From the NCBI GenBank assembly GCA_031292355.1, contig JARLHI010000075.1:1-64000 (forward strand): 64,000 nucleotides of DNA. The letters run 5' to 3'. The stretch's first letter is position 1. Each line of letters starts with the position of its first letter. Shown one piece after another: positions 8,443 through 17,700 of the stretch. The DNA is from Candidatus Obscuribacterales bacterium (GTDB taxonomy: Bacteria; Cyanobacteriota; Vampirovibrionia; Obscuribacterales; Obscuribacteraceae). The notes below the pieces were generated by a model that saw nothing but the letters and a program-made list of their open reading frames with translations, did no database searches and was not told the origin of the DNA. A program made the translations under genes and the position numbers.

Positions 8443-11400
8443 CTAATTGTCGTCGGCTGAAGGTGAAGCGCTATTTGTCGGTATCGCGACGTTCGAGTTA
8501 GGCGCACTAGCTGCGTTTTTCTGTACCGACACCTGCTTCAGAGCCTGTGCCGGTCCGGCCACAATCAGTACCGCCTGACCAGGTTTGAAGTCGTTTCTTA
8601 TGAAGCGATTGACCGTGTCCAAATCAGCATTCCGTACGCGCGCGATCAAATCACCGAGAAAATTGGACGAGCTGTCCTGAAAATATCCATTTAAAAGATT
8701 TCTGGCGGCGTCAGATGTTGAATCCATAAATTTGACTGGCAGAGCAGCAGTTAGATAACGCTTCACCTCAAGCAGCTCCTCGGCGGTCATACCAGCGCGC
8801 GAAAAGCGATTCAATTCGCCTTGCACAGTCAGTACCGATTTGGGCATCATTGCCGACTCCACAGGTAGTGTCAGCGACCAGCTCAACATATTTGAAAGCG
8901 GCAAAAACCTCGAATCTAAATCCTCGAAGGACAGATTCTCCGATAGCCCAGCTTCGCTGTTGAAACGCTGCATCAGACGAGAAAAAATGGGATGACTGTT
9001 CAGAGCACAATCTGTAATTAGGAGCGTGGAGAAATCTTTTTGATCAGACGGCATCTTAATCAGCCTGCCAAAACTTATAGCTCCCTTACCTTTGTCGTCG
9101 GCTAATGGAATCGATGTCTTTAGCAGTTTCCTAGCACTTTCTGTCGCTGGCGGAAACACTCTTGGTGTTTTCGACTGGGCATTCGACCAACCTTCAAGCG
9201 AATGCTCCACCATTGAAAACGCGCGGTCGGCACTGATATCTCCAGCGATGACAATCACAGTCGCATCAGGAGTTACATATTGCCCTACGAAGTCCTTAAT
9301 GTCAGAGGGTTTAACTAAACTTACCTCGCGCATTCGCTCGGCGGAATCGAGAGGGTAATATGACGTATTCGGAGCGAGCGTGCTGCGCAATAGAGCGCGA
9401 TTGACTCGAGTCATAATTGAATCTTCGGCGTTCTTAGTGGCCCAGAAAAAGTCTGATCTAGCCTTATCTATATCTGTATCTTGCAACGCCGGATCTTTAA
9501 TGGATGCACCGAGAAGTCCAAGCTGAGCCGACAGGTCTCGAGACAAGCAGCGCGTTTTGAAATTTATGGTTTCGGGGCCGCTTTCGAACTTAAGCATCGC
9601 AGCCAGTGGCAAGCCAAGATCTTCTTGCTGCTGCATAATCTGAGGGCGACCCAATTTTCCAGGACCATTGCTCATAATGTGCGCGCACAAACTAGACAAG
9701 CCTTTCTTTCCAGCAGGCTCAAAAACGCTGCCCGCTTTTATTGCACCCTCAATTTGCACCATTGGCGAAAGATGACTTTCAAGCACAATCAAAGTGACGC
9801 CATTTTTGAGAACCTTACGCTGCACCGCTGGACCAGTCGGTGTAATCTGCGGAACAGGCTTGTTAGCTAGCGGCGTACCGGGCAAAGTCAAAATAGTCGC
9901 CGGAATTTTGGTAATCAACGAAAGCGCTGATCGAGAAACGGAGGCGGGTGTAACTCCAGCAGCATTTAATTTAGTAGAGACTGTAGGATCTGCAGAAATT
10001 GTTGATGGAGCCGCGTCCGTCACAGGTGAAGCAACTTTAGCTTGAACAGGTGGCGAAATTGCGGGTTCAACTGGCGCCGATTCTGAGCTAGCTGATGTTT
10101 TAACAGCACTGACAGAGGGCCCAGGCGCGGCTTTTTCGCCAACAGCTTCAGTTTTCTTATCAGAGTCTACTTCAGGCTTAGCAGCCGCATTTTTTTCTGG
10201 CTCTGGCACTGCGACTCTAGCAGGTGCTTTGGGAGGCGCGCTGATTTGCGGTGGCACCACCTTGACAGAAATATCTGTTTTAAGTGGTATAGCAGCAGCG
10301 TCAGGAATTCCTGCCGCTGGTGGCGCTTTAAAACGACGAAAAACATGCCTGAACCTGCCTTCGGAACTCTTATCAGCGTCGGCGCTTGTTTGCTCTTTGC
10401 TCGAGGTCGTTTGATTTTCGGTCGTCACCGAGTCTTTGTGCGCACTCGTCGATGCACTCGATTTAGCCGAAACTGTGGGGGCAACACTTTGGCTGGTCGA
10501 GGTCTTGGTGGTTGCCGAGGTCGCTTGAGTCGCTGAAGTCGTTGCTGTCGCCGGGGGGGTCGAAGCACCGGCATTGGGATTGATCCGCTCACGCAGCTTG
10601 TGCCAAATGGCTCGGGCCGCGCCTTGCGAACCTGAAGGAGTCGACGCAGGCGCAACATCTATTCCCGGCTCACCGATATCTGCGATCACTTGATCACGCA
10701 AATATTTTGAGGCACCAAGCACGTCAATATTTGCTTCCGACCGCGGAACTACAACTGAAGCGTTGTCACTTTTGTAGCCACACAATTGAACATGCCCTAT
10801 AAAACCTTCATCGGACGATATCAATTTAGATTGGGGGTTAAATGCTTTTGGCGTAGCCGGAGAGCTCACTGGCGCAGCCTTGACGTTCCCCGCAAGCTGA
10901 CCAACAACGCGATTTTCCACGGTCAGATACTTCTTGCTGACACGCATAAGATCGTTGGCTGTGACATTTCGCAGACGCTCCATCCAGTTTGCGCCCAGCT
11001 GCCACGAATGAAGAACATCACAGTAGCCCAGCTGAAATGCAAATTTGTAAGGTCCGTCTCTTTCACTGGAAATAGCAAATTCAGCGAGGTTTTTTGCTTT
11101 TTTCAACTCGGCATCTGTTATCAGCTGAGAACGTAGTTGATTAGAAAGAGCATCCCAACCTTCAAGAACTTTTTGCGGACCAGAACCTGCAGGCGCCGTG
11201 AAGACGAGCGTAAATAAGGATGGATCACGCTTCAACTCAAAAGCCGAGCGCGCAGAGCCGCAAACTTTCGTATCCACGAGCTTTACTTTCAACTTACCTG
11301 AAATCGATGCATTCAATAATTTCTCAAGCACCATCATGGCTGGAGCATCTACATTTTGAAAAGCAGGAGCATGATATGCCACTTGCAATTCATCTTTTTT

Positions 11401-12270
11401 TGAAGCGCCATGCAGCATCACACGGCGTTCGCCCGTTTGAGGCTGTTCAACAACTTTTACTTGCGGTATAGGCGAAGCTGATTTGGCTATGGGTCCAAAA
11501 TATTTAGACACCGCATTCAGGGTCAGTGGTGTTTTAAAATCGCCTACAATTACAAGGGTTGCGTTATTGGGATGAAAAAAACGGTCATAGAAATCCTTAG
11601 CGTCGTGCAAACTGATTGACTCAAGATCGGACTCCCAGCCACCTGGAGGATTGCGATACGGGTGTTGAACATACGCTGCAGCGCGTACTTCCCTAGTCAA
11701 CGTGCGACTAAGGTCTTTGTTATTTTCCTCAAACTCTGACTTTACTCTTGCTACTTCTTCTTGCAAATCGGTCTGAGTGAATGTAGCGCCGCGCATTCGA
11801 TCAGCCTCGATACGCAAAGCCAAATCTAATTTTGATGGTGAAATAGTTTCAAAAAAGGCCGTGAAATCGTCGCTGGTAAAACCGTTAAACTGGCCACCAT
11901 TGCGGGCGATTGTCGCACCTAATTCGCCCTTTCGATAATGACCAACCGTCTGAAACAACAAATGTTCAACAATGTGACTGATACCTGTGGTGCCAGAACT
12001 CTCGTTTCTTGTGCCGACCCTGTACCAAACAAAGCAAGACACGACGGGAAACGAATGGTCTTCGAGCAGCACAATCTTTAGTCCGTTGGGCAATGTGTAT
12101 TGCTGCGGTCCATTTTCTGATTTGGCCACAGTTAACTCGTGTCCCGTTCGCTGTTCAACCGCAAAACCTGGCAATTGCATAGACGCTGCAAAAATCGCTG
12201 CTGTTTGCAAAAGGGCGAGCATTTTGCACCAATGACCGGCAACACGACTCGACTTACTTTTGCTTTTCAT
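8443..12270 (-). CDS. Exported M16 (pitrilysin-like) metallopeptidase, two M16 halves joined by a long disordered linker
   Basis: The 1275-residue protein starts with a signal peptide (about 1-38, ending near GFAVEQ). The first M16 half (about 50-500) has the inverted zinc motif HxxEH as H99, E102 and H103 (SHIVEHLLF), and the downstream helix with VKSEFEENN supplies the distal glutamate. A linker of about 250-300 residues (roughly 560-840) is very rich in A, P, S, T, K and V. The second M16 half (about 850-1245) lacks the HxxEH motif: the equivalent region reads LSSLCAHIMSNG. In bacterial M16B pairs one active and one inactive subunit form the clam-shell chamber, and here both are in one chain. 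It probably degrades or processes peptides outside the cytoplasm. It is monocistronic in this window. Confidence 0.9.
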   Translation of the reverse strand: MKSKSKSSRVAGHWCKMLALLQTAAIFAASMQLPGFAVEQRTGHELTVAKSENGPQQYTLPNGLKIVLLEDHSFPVVSCFVWYRVGTRNESSGTTGISHIVEHLLFQTVGHYRKGELGATIARNGGQFNGFTSDDFTAFFETISPSKLDLALRIEADRMRGATFTQTDLQEEVARVKSEFEENNKDLSRTLTREVRAAAYVQHPYRNPPGGWESDLESISLHDAKDFYDRFFHPNNATLVIVGDFKTPLTLNAVSKYFGPIAKSASPIPQVKVVEQPQTGERRVMLHGASKKDELQVAYHAPAFQNVDAPAMMVLEKLLNASISGKLKVKLVDTKVCGSARSAFELKRDPSLFTLVFTAPAGSGPQKVLEGWDALSNQLRSQLITDAELKKAKNLAEFAISSERDGPYKFAFQLGYCDVLHSWQLGANWMERLRNVTANDLMRVSKKYLTVENRVVGQLAGNVKAAPVSSPATPKAFNPQSKLISSDEGFIGHVQLCGYKSDNASVVVPRSEANIDVLGASKYLRDQVIADIGEPGIDVAPASTPSGSQGAARAIWHKLRERINPNAGASTPPATATTSATQATSATTKTSTSQSVAPTVSAKSSASTSAHKDSVTTENQTTSSKEQTSADADKSSEGRFRHVFRRFKAPPAAGIPDAAAIPLKTDISVKVVPPQISAPPKAPARVAVPEPEKNAAAKPEVDSDKKTEAVGEKAAPGPSVSAVKTSASSESAPVEPAISPPVQAKVASPVTDAAPSTISADPTVSTKLNAAGVTPASVSRSALSLITKIPATILTLPGTPLANKPVPQITPTGPAVQRKVLKNGVTLIVLESHLSPMVQIEGAIKAGSVFEPAGKKGLSSLCAHIMSNGPGKLGRPQIMQQQEDLGLPLAAMLKFESGPETINFKTRCLSRDLSAQLGLLGASIKDPALQDTDIDKARSDFFWATKNAEDSIMTRVNRALLRSTLAPNTSYYPLDSAERMREVSLVKPSDIKDFVGQYVTPDATVIVIAGDISADRAFSMVEHSLEGWSNAQSKTPRVFPPATESARKLLKTSIPLADDKGKGAISFGRLIKMPSDQKDFSTLLITDCALNSHPIFSRLMQRFNSEAGLSENLSFEDLDSRFLPLSNMLSWSLTLPVESAMMPKSVLTVQGELNRFSRAGMTAEELLEVKRYLTAALPVKFMDSTSDAARNLLNGYFQDSSSNFLGDLIARVRNADLDTVNRFIRNDFKPGQAVLIVAGPAQALKQVSVQKNAASAPNSNVAIPTNSASPSADDN

Positions 12271-12470
12271 GATCTAATTACTTTAATAAGAAGGAACGAC
12301 GCTTCCGCCTCAAGACTGACGTATGCTGGAACCTATGCTTTATACCATGGAGTACAGGCGCCAGTCGGGGCTGTGACCGCCGATGTAAAGAGAGCCCGCT
12401 CTGGATTTAACGCGCTTTGGCTTAAAAGCTGTCAAAAAAGCAAACAATCACGCTTGTCAGCCCCTCTTAA

Positions 12471-12485
12471 TGATAATATTTCTCA
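12471..12485 (+). promoter_or_regulatory. Putative Fur box upstream of feoB
   Basis: The 15-base sequence TGATAATATTTCTCA matches the 7-1-7 Fur inverted repeat (TGATAAT-N-ATTATCA) at 12 of 14 positions and lies 31 bases before the feoB start. It overlaps possible -10 sequences (GATAAT, TAATAT), the usual place for Fur repression. No good -35 element was found, so the promoter itself is not defined. Confidence 0.45.
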
Positions 12486-12515
12486 ATAGGTAAAAATCGG
12501 ACCTGGAGGCAGACT

Positions 12516-14558
12516 ATGAGCACTTCTGTTCGGGAGCATTCTCGACAGCATCTTGGTGCCGATAACCAGTCCAAAGCACGCGTCATAGTGCTTGCCGGCA
12601 ATCCAAATGTCGGCAAATCAGTCATTTTTAATGCCCTAACCGGCATGGGCGCCGACGTCTCCAATTATCCCGGTACGACAATTGACATAGCGCGCGGCAA
12701 AATGGGCGACGACGATGTTATCGACACGCCAGGCGTCTATGGCGTATCAAGTTTTAACGACGAAGAAAGAGCAGCCCGCAAAATCATTGTGGAGGCCGAT
12801 ATCATCGTCAATGTTGTCTCTGCCTTGAGTCTCGACCGTGATCTGTTTCTTTCAATTCAATTGATTGAGATGGGCAAGCCTGTGTTGTTGGTGATTAATC
12901 AATTTGATGAAGCTCTCCACCGCGGCATGAAAATTGACACCAACGCGCTTTCCAATCGCCTTGGTGTACCAGTTTTAACTTGTGTAGCAGTGCGCAACGA
13001 AGGCATTGAAAACATTCGCGACAAGCTTCCGAGCGCAACTCAAGGGAAGGTGAGCCTCGAAGTATCTGAATTGGTCAGACCGATGCTCGAAAAGAATATC
13101 CCCCAAGCTTATGCATTGTTGATAGCCGAAGGCGATGCGCCCAGTGCTGAAAAATTCGACGAAAAGCCGCGAGACTTTCGTTCTGCTATCTATGGATCGC
13201 GCCGCGTACTAGTCAATGAAATCGTGGAAGAATGCATCACGCAAGATGCAAGCCATCTCAGTTTCTCGATTAAGCTTGGCAGATTTTTGTTGCATCCAAT
13301 TTATGGTGGATTCATATCCCTTGCGGTTTGCTATTTGATTTTCTATCAAGTGCTGGGCGTCTGGATTGCGGGAAATCTGGTTGATTTCACCGAGAAGAAA
13401 ACGCTCAAAGTCTATTACGAACCTTTCGTCAGACGACTTGCAGCCAATGTTTTCCCATGCGAAATAACAGTCAAGGACACCAAGTTCAATTTTCCTGATG
13501 GCACTCTTAATCAAAAAACAGCTTCAGATGTAAAAGCTGCCGATGAAGCAATTTCAAAATCACAACCCGAAGACGTGTCCTTTGATTTCTGGCACAGTCA
13601 CACGTTGATGTCCGCTCTGGGCAATATCATTGTCGGCGAATATGGATTAGCTACTTTGACTGTCACCTATTTGCTCGGTCTGCTATTTCCTCTAGTTCTT
13701 GGCTTTTATTTTGGACTTTCATTGCTAGAAGACTCGGGCTATCTGCCACGTCTTGCAGTGCTAGTCGATCGCATGATGAATAAGATCGGCTTGAACGGTC
13801 GCGCGATTATTCCATTGATTTTAGGCTTGGGGTGCGTGACCATGGCCACCATCACCACGCGCTTGCTCAATACTCGCCGAGAAAAGATTATCGCCACAGC
13901 TTTACTCGGTGTCGCCATTCCATGCTCTGCACAGCTGGGAGTGGTTTCCGGAACGCTTGCTCGAGTGGGTGGCTCGATGGCTTGGGCTGTGTACGGAACA
14001 ATCGTTGTGTTGCTGCTAGCAGTGACAGGGCTGCTACTAAATATGGTGCTACCTGGACAATCGACTGGCTTGATCATCGACTTGCCACCAATGCGTTTGC
14101 CGCGGGCCAATAATGTCTTAAAAAAGACCTGGTCAAAGTCAGTCAATTTCTTGCAAGACGCGACACCGATGTTTTTTATCGCTGGGTTTGCTGTGACGAT
14201 TGCTCAGATGCTTGGCTTGCTTGATGCATTCATCAAAGTATTGCAACCAATTACGGTGTCATGGCTACAACTTCCCAACGATCCGCGCATTGCCACCACA
14301 TTCATTTTGGGAATCGTCAGAAGAGACTTCGCCTCGTTCGGGCTGACCGAAGTCAATCTGACTGCTGTGCAAGCAGTGACAGCGATGATTGTCATTACGT
14401 TATTCGTGCCATGCATTGCCACAGTTGGTGTAATGATCAAAGAACGCGGTCCCAAGATTGCACTCGCTATCTGGTTTGGCTCATGGATAGCCGCATTTGG
14501 AATAGGCGGTTTGCTTGCTCGCGCGCTGCCACCGCTTTTTGCTATGGTCGGTCAGTAG
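12516..14558 (+). CDS. feoB: Ferrous iron transport protein B
   Basis: The 680-residue product has an N-terminal G domain (about 20-185) with G1 GNPNVGKS, a G2/switch region NYPGTT, G3 DTPGVYG and G4 NQFD. About eight to ten membrane helices follow (from about 260). The gate motifs are a variant: GLGCVTMATITTR and IPCSAQLGVVSG instead of the enteric GCNVPA and PCGARLPVY. The protein imports Fe(II) across the inner membrane, with GTP binding controlling the pore. The ATG start has a strong GGAGG seven to eight bases upstream. A possible Fur box lies in the leader. No feoA or feoC gene is adjacent. The last 17 bases overlap the convergent downstream gene. Confidence 0.93.
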   Translation: MSTSVREHSRQHLGADNQSKARVIVLAGNPNVGKSVIFNALTGMGADVSNYPGTTIDIARGKMGDDDVIDTPGVYGVSSFNDEERAARKIIVEADIIVNVVSALSLDRDLFLSIQLIEMGKPVLLVINQFDEALHRGMKIDTNALSNRLGVPVLTCVAVRNEGIENIRDKLPSATQGKVSLEVSELVRPMLEKNIPQAYALLIAEGDAPSAEKFDEKPRDFRSAIYGSRRVLVNEIVEECITQDASHLSFSIKLGRFLLHPIYGGFISLAVCYLIFYQVLGVWIAGNLVDFTEKKTLKVYYEPFVRRLAANVFPCEITVKDTKFNFPDGTLNQKTASDVKAADEAISKSQPEDVSFDFWHSHTLMSALGNIIVGEYGLATLTVTYLLGLLFPLVLGFYFGLSLLEDSGYLPRLAVLVDRMMNKIGLNGRAIIPLILGLGCVTMATITTRLLNTRREKIIATALLGVAIPCSAQLGVVSGTLARVGGSMAWAVYGTIVVLLLAVTGLLLNMVLPGQSTGLIIDLPPMRLPRANNVLKKTWSKSVNFLQDATPMFFIAGFAVTIAQMLGLLDAFIKVLQPITVSWLQLPNDPRIATTFILGIVRRDFASFGLTEVNLTAVQAVTAMIVITLFVPCIATVGVMIKERGPKIALAIWFGSWIAAFGIGGLLARALPPLFAMVGQ

Positions 14559-15453
14559 TTCTTTCGGTCAACTTTTTCAGCAAAGACTCTGGAGATTTTG
14601 GCAGACCAAATTTTTCAATTTTCTGCGGCATATAGTCATGCATAATCGAGTTATTGAATTCTAGACTCCAGGTACCATGATGCATGGACAATGACTGGGC
14701 ATGTGCCTCTACGATGTGCTGCCAAACAATTTGTTTTTCAGGATGAGTAATTACAGATCGAACTACGGCTAATTGAGCCTTCGCCGGTCCACCGTATGCT
14801 GCCTGAAAAGGCAGTGCCAGAAGATTGAAATCCTGGTTCTCGATATGATGCGCTAGATTATCTAAGTTCAAATATATTTCTGGATTGATACCATTAAGAG
14901 TGCCATCTAGAGTGAGCTTGTTATCTCTTGCCGCAAACTGGACGTTTTTAGAGATTTCAGCCAATCGCCCGGAAGTAGTTGCGTGCCCAATGAGGTAGAA
15001 ATCCAGATCCGATCCTGGGTGCGCTTTCGTCAAAGAACGCAACACGAAGCTGCCATTTGCTTGACCGCCTGCCACAACGATTGAATTGAACTCTGGATAC
15101 TGAGCCTTTAAGTCCTCGGCAAGCTTACCCATGGTTTTCTCAAGCCCCGGCGAAAGCAGATATGCCTTGCTCAAATATTCATAGCTGGCGAAGGAGGTTT
15201 GCCTCTCAATCTCGGTCAAGGCTCCATCTAGATGCGTCGATTTAGCGATGAATTCAAGCGAATGCAGGCGCCCTCTTGTCAAAGCGACGGCGGCGGCGCC
15301 TATGGCAACAGCTCCGATTACTTCTGCAGTTTTGGCAGCCGTGCTCTGGTGTTCAAACCAGCCATGAACATCAGCCAGCAATCTGCCGCCAATAGAGTCA
15401 GGCTCACTGGCTGGATGTTTCGGTGATTGCTCTTGAACTTCTAGCGACGACAT
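14542..15453 (-). CDS. Putative nucleotidyltransferase-fold protein with one membrane helix
   Basis: From ATG 15453 the product has 303 residues; a GTG at 15459 would add two. A hydrophobic Ala-rich segment (about 43-58, VIGAVAIGAAAVALT) is a likely membrane helix. The region after residue 120 resembles the Pol-beta nucleotidyltransferase core: a Gly-Ser pair, 13 residues, then DLDFYLIG (about 151), giving the Dh[DE]h pair. A third acidic residue is possible in NPEIYLNL. This fits the superfamily pattern G[GS]-x(9-13)-Dh[DE]h, but overall similarity to a named family is not recognised, so substrate and activity are unknown. The gene is convergent with feoB, overlapping its end by 17 bases, and has no operon partner. 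Confidence 0.6.
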   Translation of the reverse strand: MSSLEVQEQSPKHPASEPDSIGGRLLADVHGWFEHQSTAAKTAEVIGAVAIGAAAVALTRGRLHSLEFIAKSTHLDGALTEIERQTSFASYEYLSKAYLLSPGLEKTMGKLAEDLKAQYPEFNSIVVAGGQANGSFVLRSLTKAHPGSDLDFYLIGHATTSGRLAEISKNVQFAARDNKLTLDGTLNGINPEIYLNLDNLAHHIENQDFNLLALPFQAAYGGPAKAQLAVVRSVITHPEKQIVWQHIVEAHAQSLSMHHGTWSLEFNNSIMHDYMPQKIEKFGLPKSPESLLKKLTERTTDRP

Positions 15454-15576
15454 AAGCACTCATGTATTGCTTGTCCATAGTATGCACCTGTAGCAAGGTT
15501 GTCACTGGTAAATATACGAGAACCCGACGCGTGCCCATGCGCTCGATTATGACGCTTTACGAAGCTTCAGAGGCTA

Positions 15577-15607
15577 TTGAACTCGCACCTTGCCGGTATA
15601 GTATAAT
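15577..15607 (+). promoter_or_regulatory. Promoter of tRNA-His
   Basis: TTGAAC at 15577-15582 and a perfect TATAAT at 15602-15607 are separated by 19 bases. Transcription would start near 15614, about 22 bases before the mature tRNA. Confidence 0.6.
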
Positions 15608-15635
15608 CACCTCTCCGAACCAATCTTTAGTTTAT

Positions 15636-15712
15636 GGCAGGCGTCGCCAAGCGGTTAAGGCACCGGGTTGTGGTCTCGGTATTCGGGGGTTCGATTCCCC
15701 TCGTCTGCCCCA
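15636..15712 (+). tRNA. tRNA-His (GTG anticodon)
   Basis: A complete cloverleaf can be folded. The acceptor arm GCAGGCG pairs with CGTCTGC, the anticodon arm CCGGG/CTCGG encloses loop TTGTGGT with anticodon GTG at 15670-15672, and the T arm contains GGTTCGATTCC. The extra 5' G (position -1, base 15636) required by histidyl-tRNA synthetase is encoded and faces discriminator C73. The 3' CCA (15710-15712) is also encoded. Confidence 0.97.
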
Positions 15713-15738
15713 TATTATTGAGTTAGGCTCAAATCATT

Positions 15739-15771
15739 AGCCAGTTGCCGATTTCGGCGACTGGCTTTTTG
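15739..15771 (+). terminator. Rho-independent terminator after tRNA-His
   Basis: The stem AGCCAGT-GCCG / CGGC-ACTGGCT (with a small internal mismatch) is followed by TTTTTG. It lies 26 bases after the tRNA and is oriented to end its transcript. Confidence 0.8.
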
Positions 15772-15822
15772 TTACCGTACCGCTGCAATAGCTTTAAACA
15801 GCCCTTTCAACTTGTATAATCG

Positions 15823-16659
15823 ATGCTAATGGAAATTGTAAATCTAGCTGCCTATAAGTTTGTTGGTATTGCCGAGCCAACAAAGTTGCGTCCAATACTT
15901 AAGCGACGTTCCGACGAGCTTAAAGTGATGGGGAGCATATTGCTGTCGCCCGAAGGCATCAATATGTTCGTGGCTAGCGAGCGCAATGCCATCGATAATT
16001 TCTTGGACTTTCTAAGGCATGACGAGCCGCTCGATGGTTTATTTACCGATATCGAAGTCAAAGAGAGCTTTTCGGATCATCAACCATTCCGTCGCATGGT
16101 CGTCAGAATTAAGCCAGAAATAATTACCATGCAACACCCAGCAATTGTGCCTGGTGAGGTACGGGCACCGGCAGTCGAGCCTGAAGTCTTGAAGAAGTGG
16201 CTGGATCAAGGTCACGATGACGAAGGCCGAGAAGTGGTTTTGATGGACACACGTAATGCTTTTGAAGTAAACATAGGCACTTTCAACAAAGCTTTTCATT
16301 ATTCTATTGAAAAGTTTAGTCAATTTCCGCAGGCATTTCGTGATACTGATGACGATACCAAAGCCGCCTTGCGACAGAAAACCATTGTATCGTTTTGCAC
16401 TGGTGGCATACGCTGCGAGAAAGCAGCTCTGTTCCTTAGAGAATGCGATCTTGATAATGTGTTCCAGCTAAACGGCGGCATCTTGAAATATTTTGAAAAT
16501 GTTGGTGACGCACACTGGAACGGCGAGTGTTTCGTTTTCGACCGAAGAGTCGCATTGGATCCTCAATTGCGTCCGACGACTAAGCAATATGATTCAACGG
16601 CTTCAGTTGCCAGAACCGAAGCTTTTCTGAAGTGGCAAGCCAAGAAAGTTTCTGAGTAG
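15823..16659 (+). CDS. trhO: tRNA uridine(34) hydroxylase, rhodanese-domain TrhO (YceA) family
   Basis: The 278-residue product has the two-part TrhO layout. An N-terminal acylphosphatase-like domain (about 1-95) contains GSILLSPEGIN. A rhodanese domain (about 120-225) has VVLMDTRNAFEVNIGTF and the catalytic-cysteine loop VSFCTGGIRCEKAA. TrhO introduces the hydroxyl group at C5 of wobble uridine 34, a step towards 5-methoxy- or 5-carboxymethoxyuridine in several tRNAs. The sequence HWNGECFVFDRRVALD after the rhodanese core is characteristic. Length is close to the shorter members of the family. ATG 15823 and ATG 15829 are both possible starts. The gene follows the tRNA-His terminator and is a separate unit. 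Confidence 0.9.
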   Translation: MLMEIVNLAAYKFVGIAEPTKLRPILKRRSDELKVMGSILLSPEGINMFVASERNAIDNFLDFLRHDEPLDGLFTDIEVKESFSDHQPFRRMVVRIKPEIITMQHPAIVPGEVRAPAVEPEVLKKWLDQGHDDEGREVVLMDTRNAFEVNIGTFNKAFHYSIEKFSQFPQAFRDTDDDTKAALRQKTIVSFCTGGIRCEKAALFLRECDLDNVFQLNGGILKYFENVGDAHWNGECFVFDRRVALDPQLRPTTKQYDSTASVARTEAFLKWQAKKVSE

Positions 16660-16720
16660 AGTAGTTCCGCATCAACAGTTTGCTGTGTAAGCTATAGCGC
16701 ACAGGAATTCGAGGCACAGA

Positions 16721-17161
16721 ATGACCACAAAAAATCATAACGAAATCACTCTTGAACTTTTGAATGAGCGTAGCAAGGGACATTTACCTGGTCTTATCGG
16801 TCTTGAAATTACAGGCGTCGAAACCGGAAAAGTCATAAGCAAACTAGAAATTCGCCCAGAACTGCTTGCACCCAATGGCTACCTGCATGCAGCTACCGCC
16901 GTCGCACTTGCCGACACCTCCTGCGGCTACGGCGCAATTGCAAACATGCCAGAAGGTGGTATCGGTTTTACGACCATCGAATTGAAAAGTAATTTCCTAG
17001 GCACCGTTCGCAGTGGCACAATATTATGCGAGGCGAATCTGGTACACGGTGGAAAATCCACACAAGTCTGGGATGCAACAGTCACTGACGCTGCAAATGG
17101 CAAAGTCATTACGCTGTTTCGCTGTACTCAAATTATTCTCTACGACAAAGCAAAGAAATAA
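16721..17161 (+). CDS. PaaI-family hot-dog thioesterase
   Basis: The 146-residue protein is a single hot-dog domain with the PaaI/YdiI arrangement: a central helix region NGYLHAATAVALADTSCGYG and strands IGFTTIELKSNFLG and GTILCEANLVHGGK. Such enzymes hydrolyse acyl-CoA thioesters as homotetramers. The usual catalytic acid or base in the helix motif is most likely Asp in ALADTSCG. The ATG has GAGG six bases upstream. It follows trhO by 61 bases and may be co-transcribed. The natural acyl-CoA substrate is not predictable. Confidence 0.85.
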   Translation: MTTKNHNEITLELLNERSKGHLPGLIGLEITGVETGKVISKLEIRPELLAPNGYLHAATAVALADTSCGYGAIANMPEGGIGFTTIELKSNFLGTVRSGTILCEANLVHGGKSTQVWDATVTDAANGKVITLFRCTQIILYDKAKK

Positions 17162-17163
17162 GA

Positions 17164-17700
17164 CTAACGATCCGGACTGTAATTCAATTTTTGCACTTTT
17201 ATCAATTGGTTTGAACCGCAATGGCTCCCGATTGTACTTGTCGTATCATCGGGAGTAACGTAACCGGCTTCCACAAGCACCTCATCCTTATCTATGTAGT
17301 GCCACTTGTGGGGTAAGTACAAATGAGCCAAAGGACAAATCGTCCACGCATCAGCCTTATGCGCAGAGTTGAACCTAATCGATACAACTTGAGTTAAGAC
17401 GGAACTATCTCGCCGATTCAACAGATATCGAAGCACCTCGAATTCTGATTTTCCAGACTCTAATTCTCCAGGTCCTAACATACTAATTATTTCAGAGCGT
17501 GATTTCCCAATCACACCTTGATTGCGCACGAACCGCTGAAAGAGCTGAAGTCGCGACGAGTCTAATTCTGGCAAACTGGTTTCCCAGGTCTTCCTGTCGA
17601 AAGATCGAGTTTGAGCATGCACGACACCCGCACTCATGCAAATAAACATAGCTAACCAAATTGACTTCAATCGCAATGCTTCTCTCCAGAAGATCACCAC
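17164..17700 (-). CDS. Exported hypothetical protein with a BamE/SmpA-like motif
   Basis: The product has up to 178 residues, with a hydrophobic segment (about 12-29, SIWLAMFICMSAGVVHA) that looks like a signal peptide with cleavage after HA. The mature part contains GKSRSEIISMLGPGE, which resembles the first helix and turn of small BamE/SmpA-like domains (GMTKxEVxxLLGxP), followed by beta-rich sequence. Two cysteines (TICPL and SHCGS) could pair. The GTG start at 17700 overlaps the stop codon of the upstream PDZ gene, so it is the third gene of a translationally coupled operon (TPR, PDZ, this gene). Function is unknown. Confidence 0.65.
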   Translation of the reverse strand: MVIFWREALRLKSIWLAMFICMSAGVVHAQTRSFDRKTWETSLPELDSSRLQLFQRFVRNQGVIGKSRSEIISMLGPGELESGKSEFEVLRYLLNRRDSSVLTQVVSIRFNSAHKADAWTICPLAHLYLPHKWHYIDKDEVLVEAGYVTPDDTTSTIGSHCGSNQLIKVQKLNYSPDR

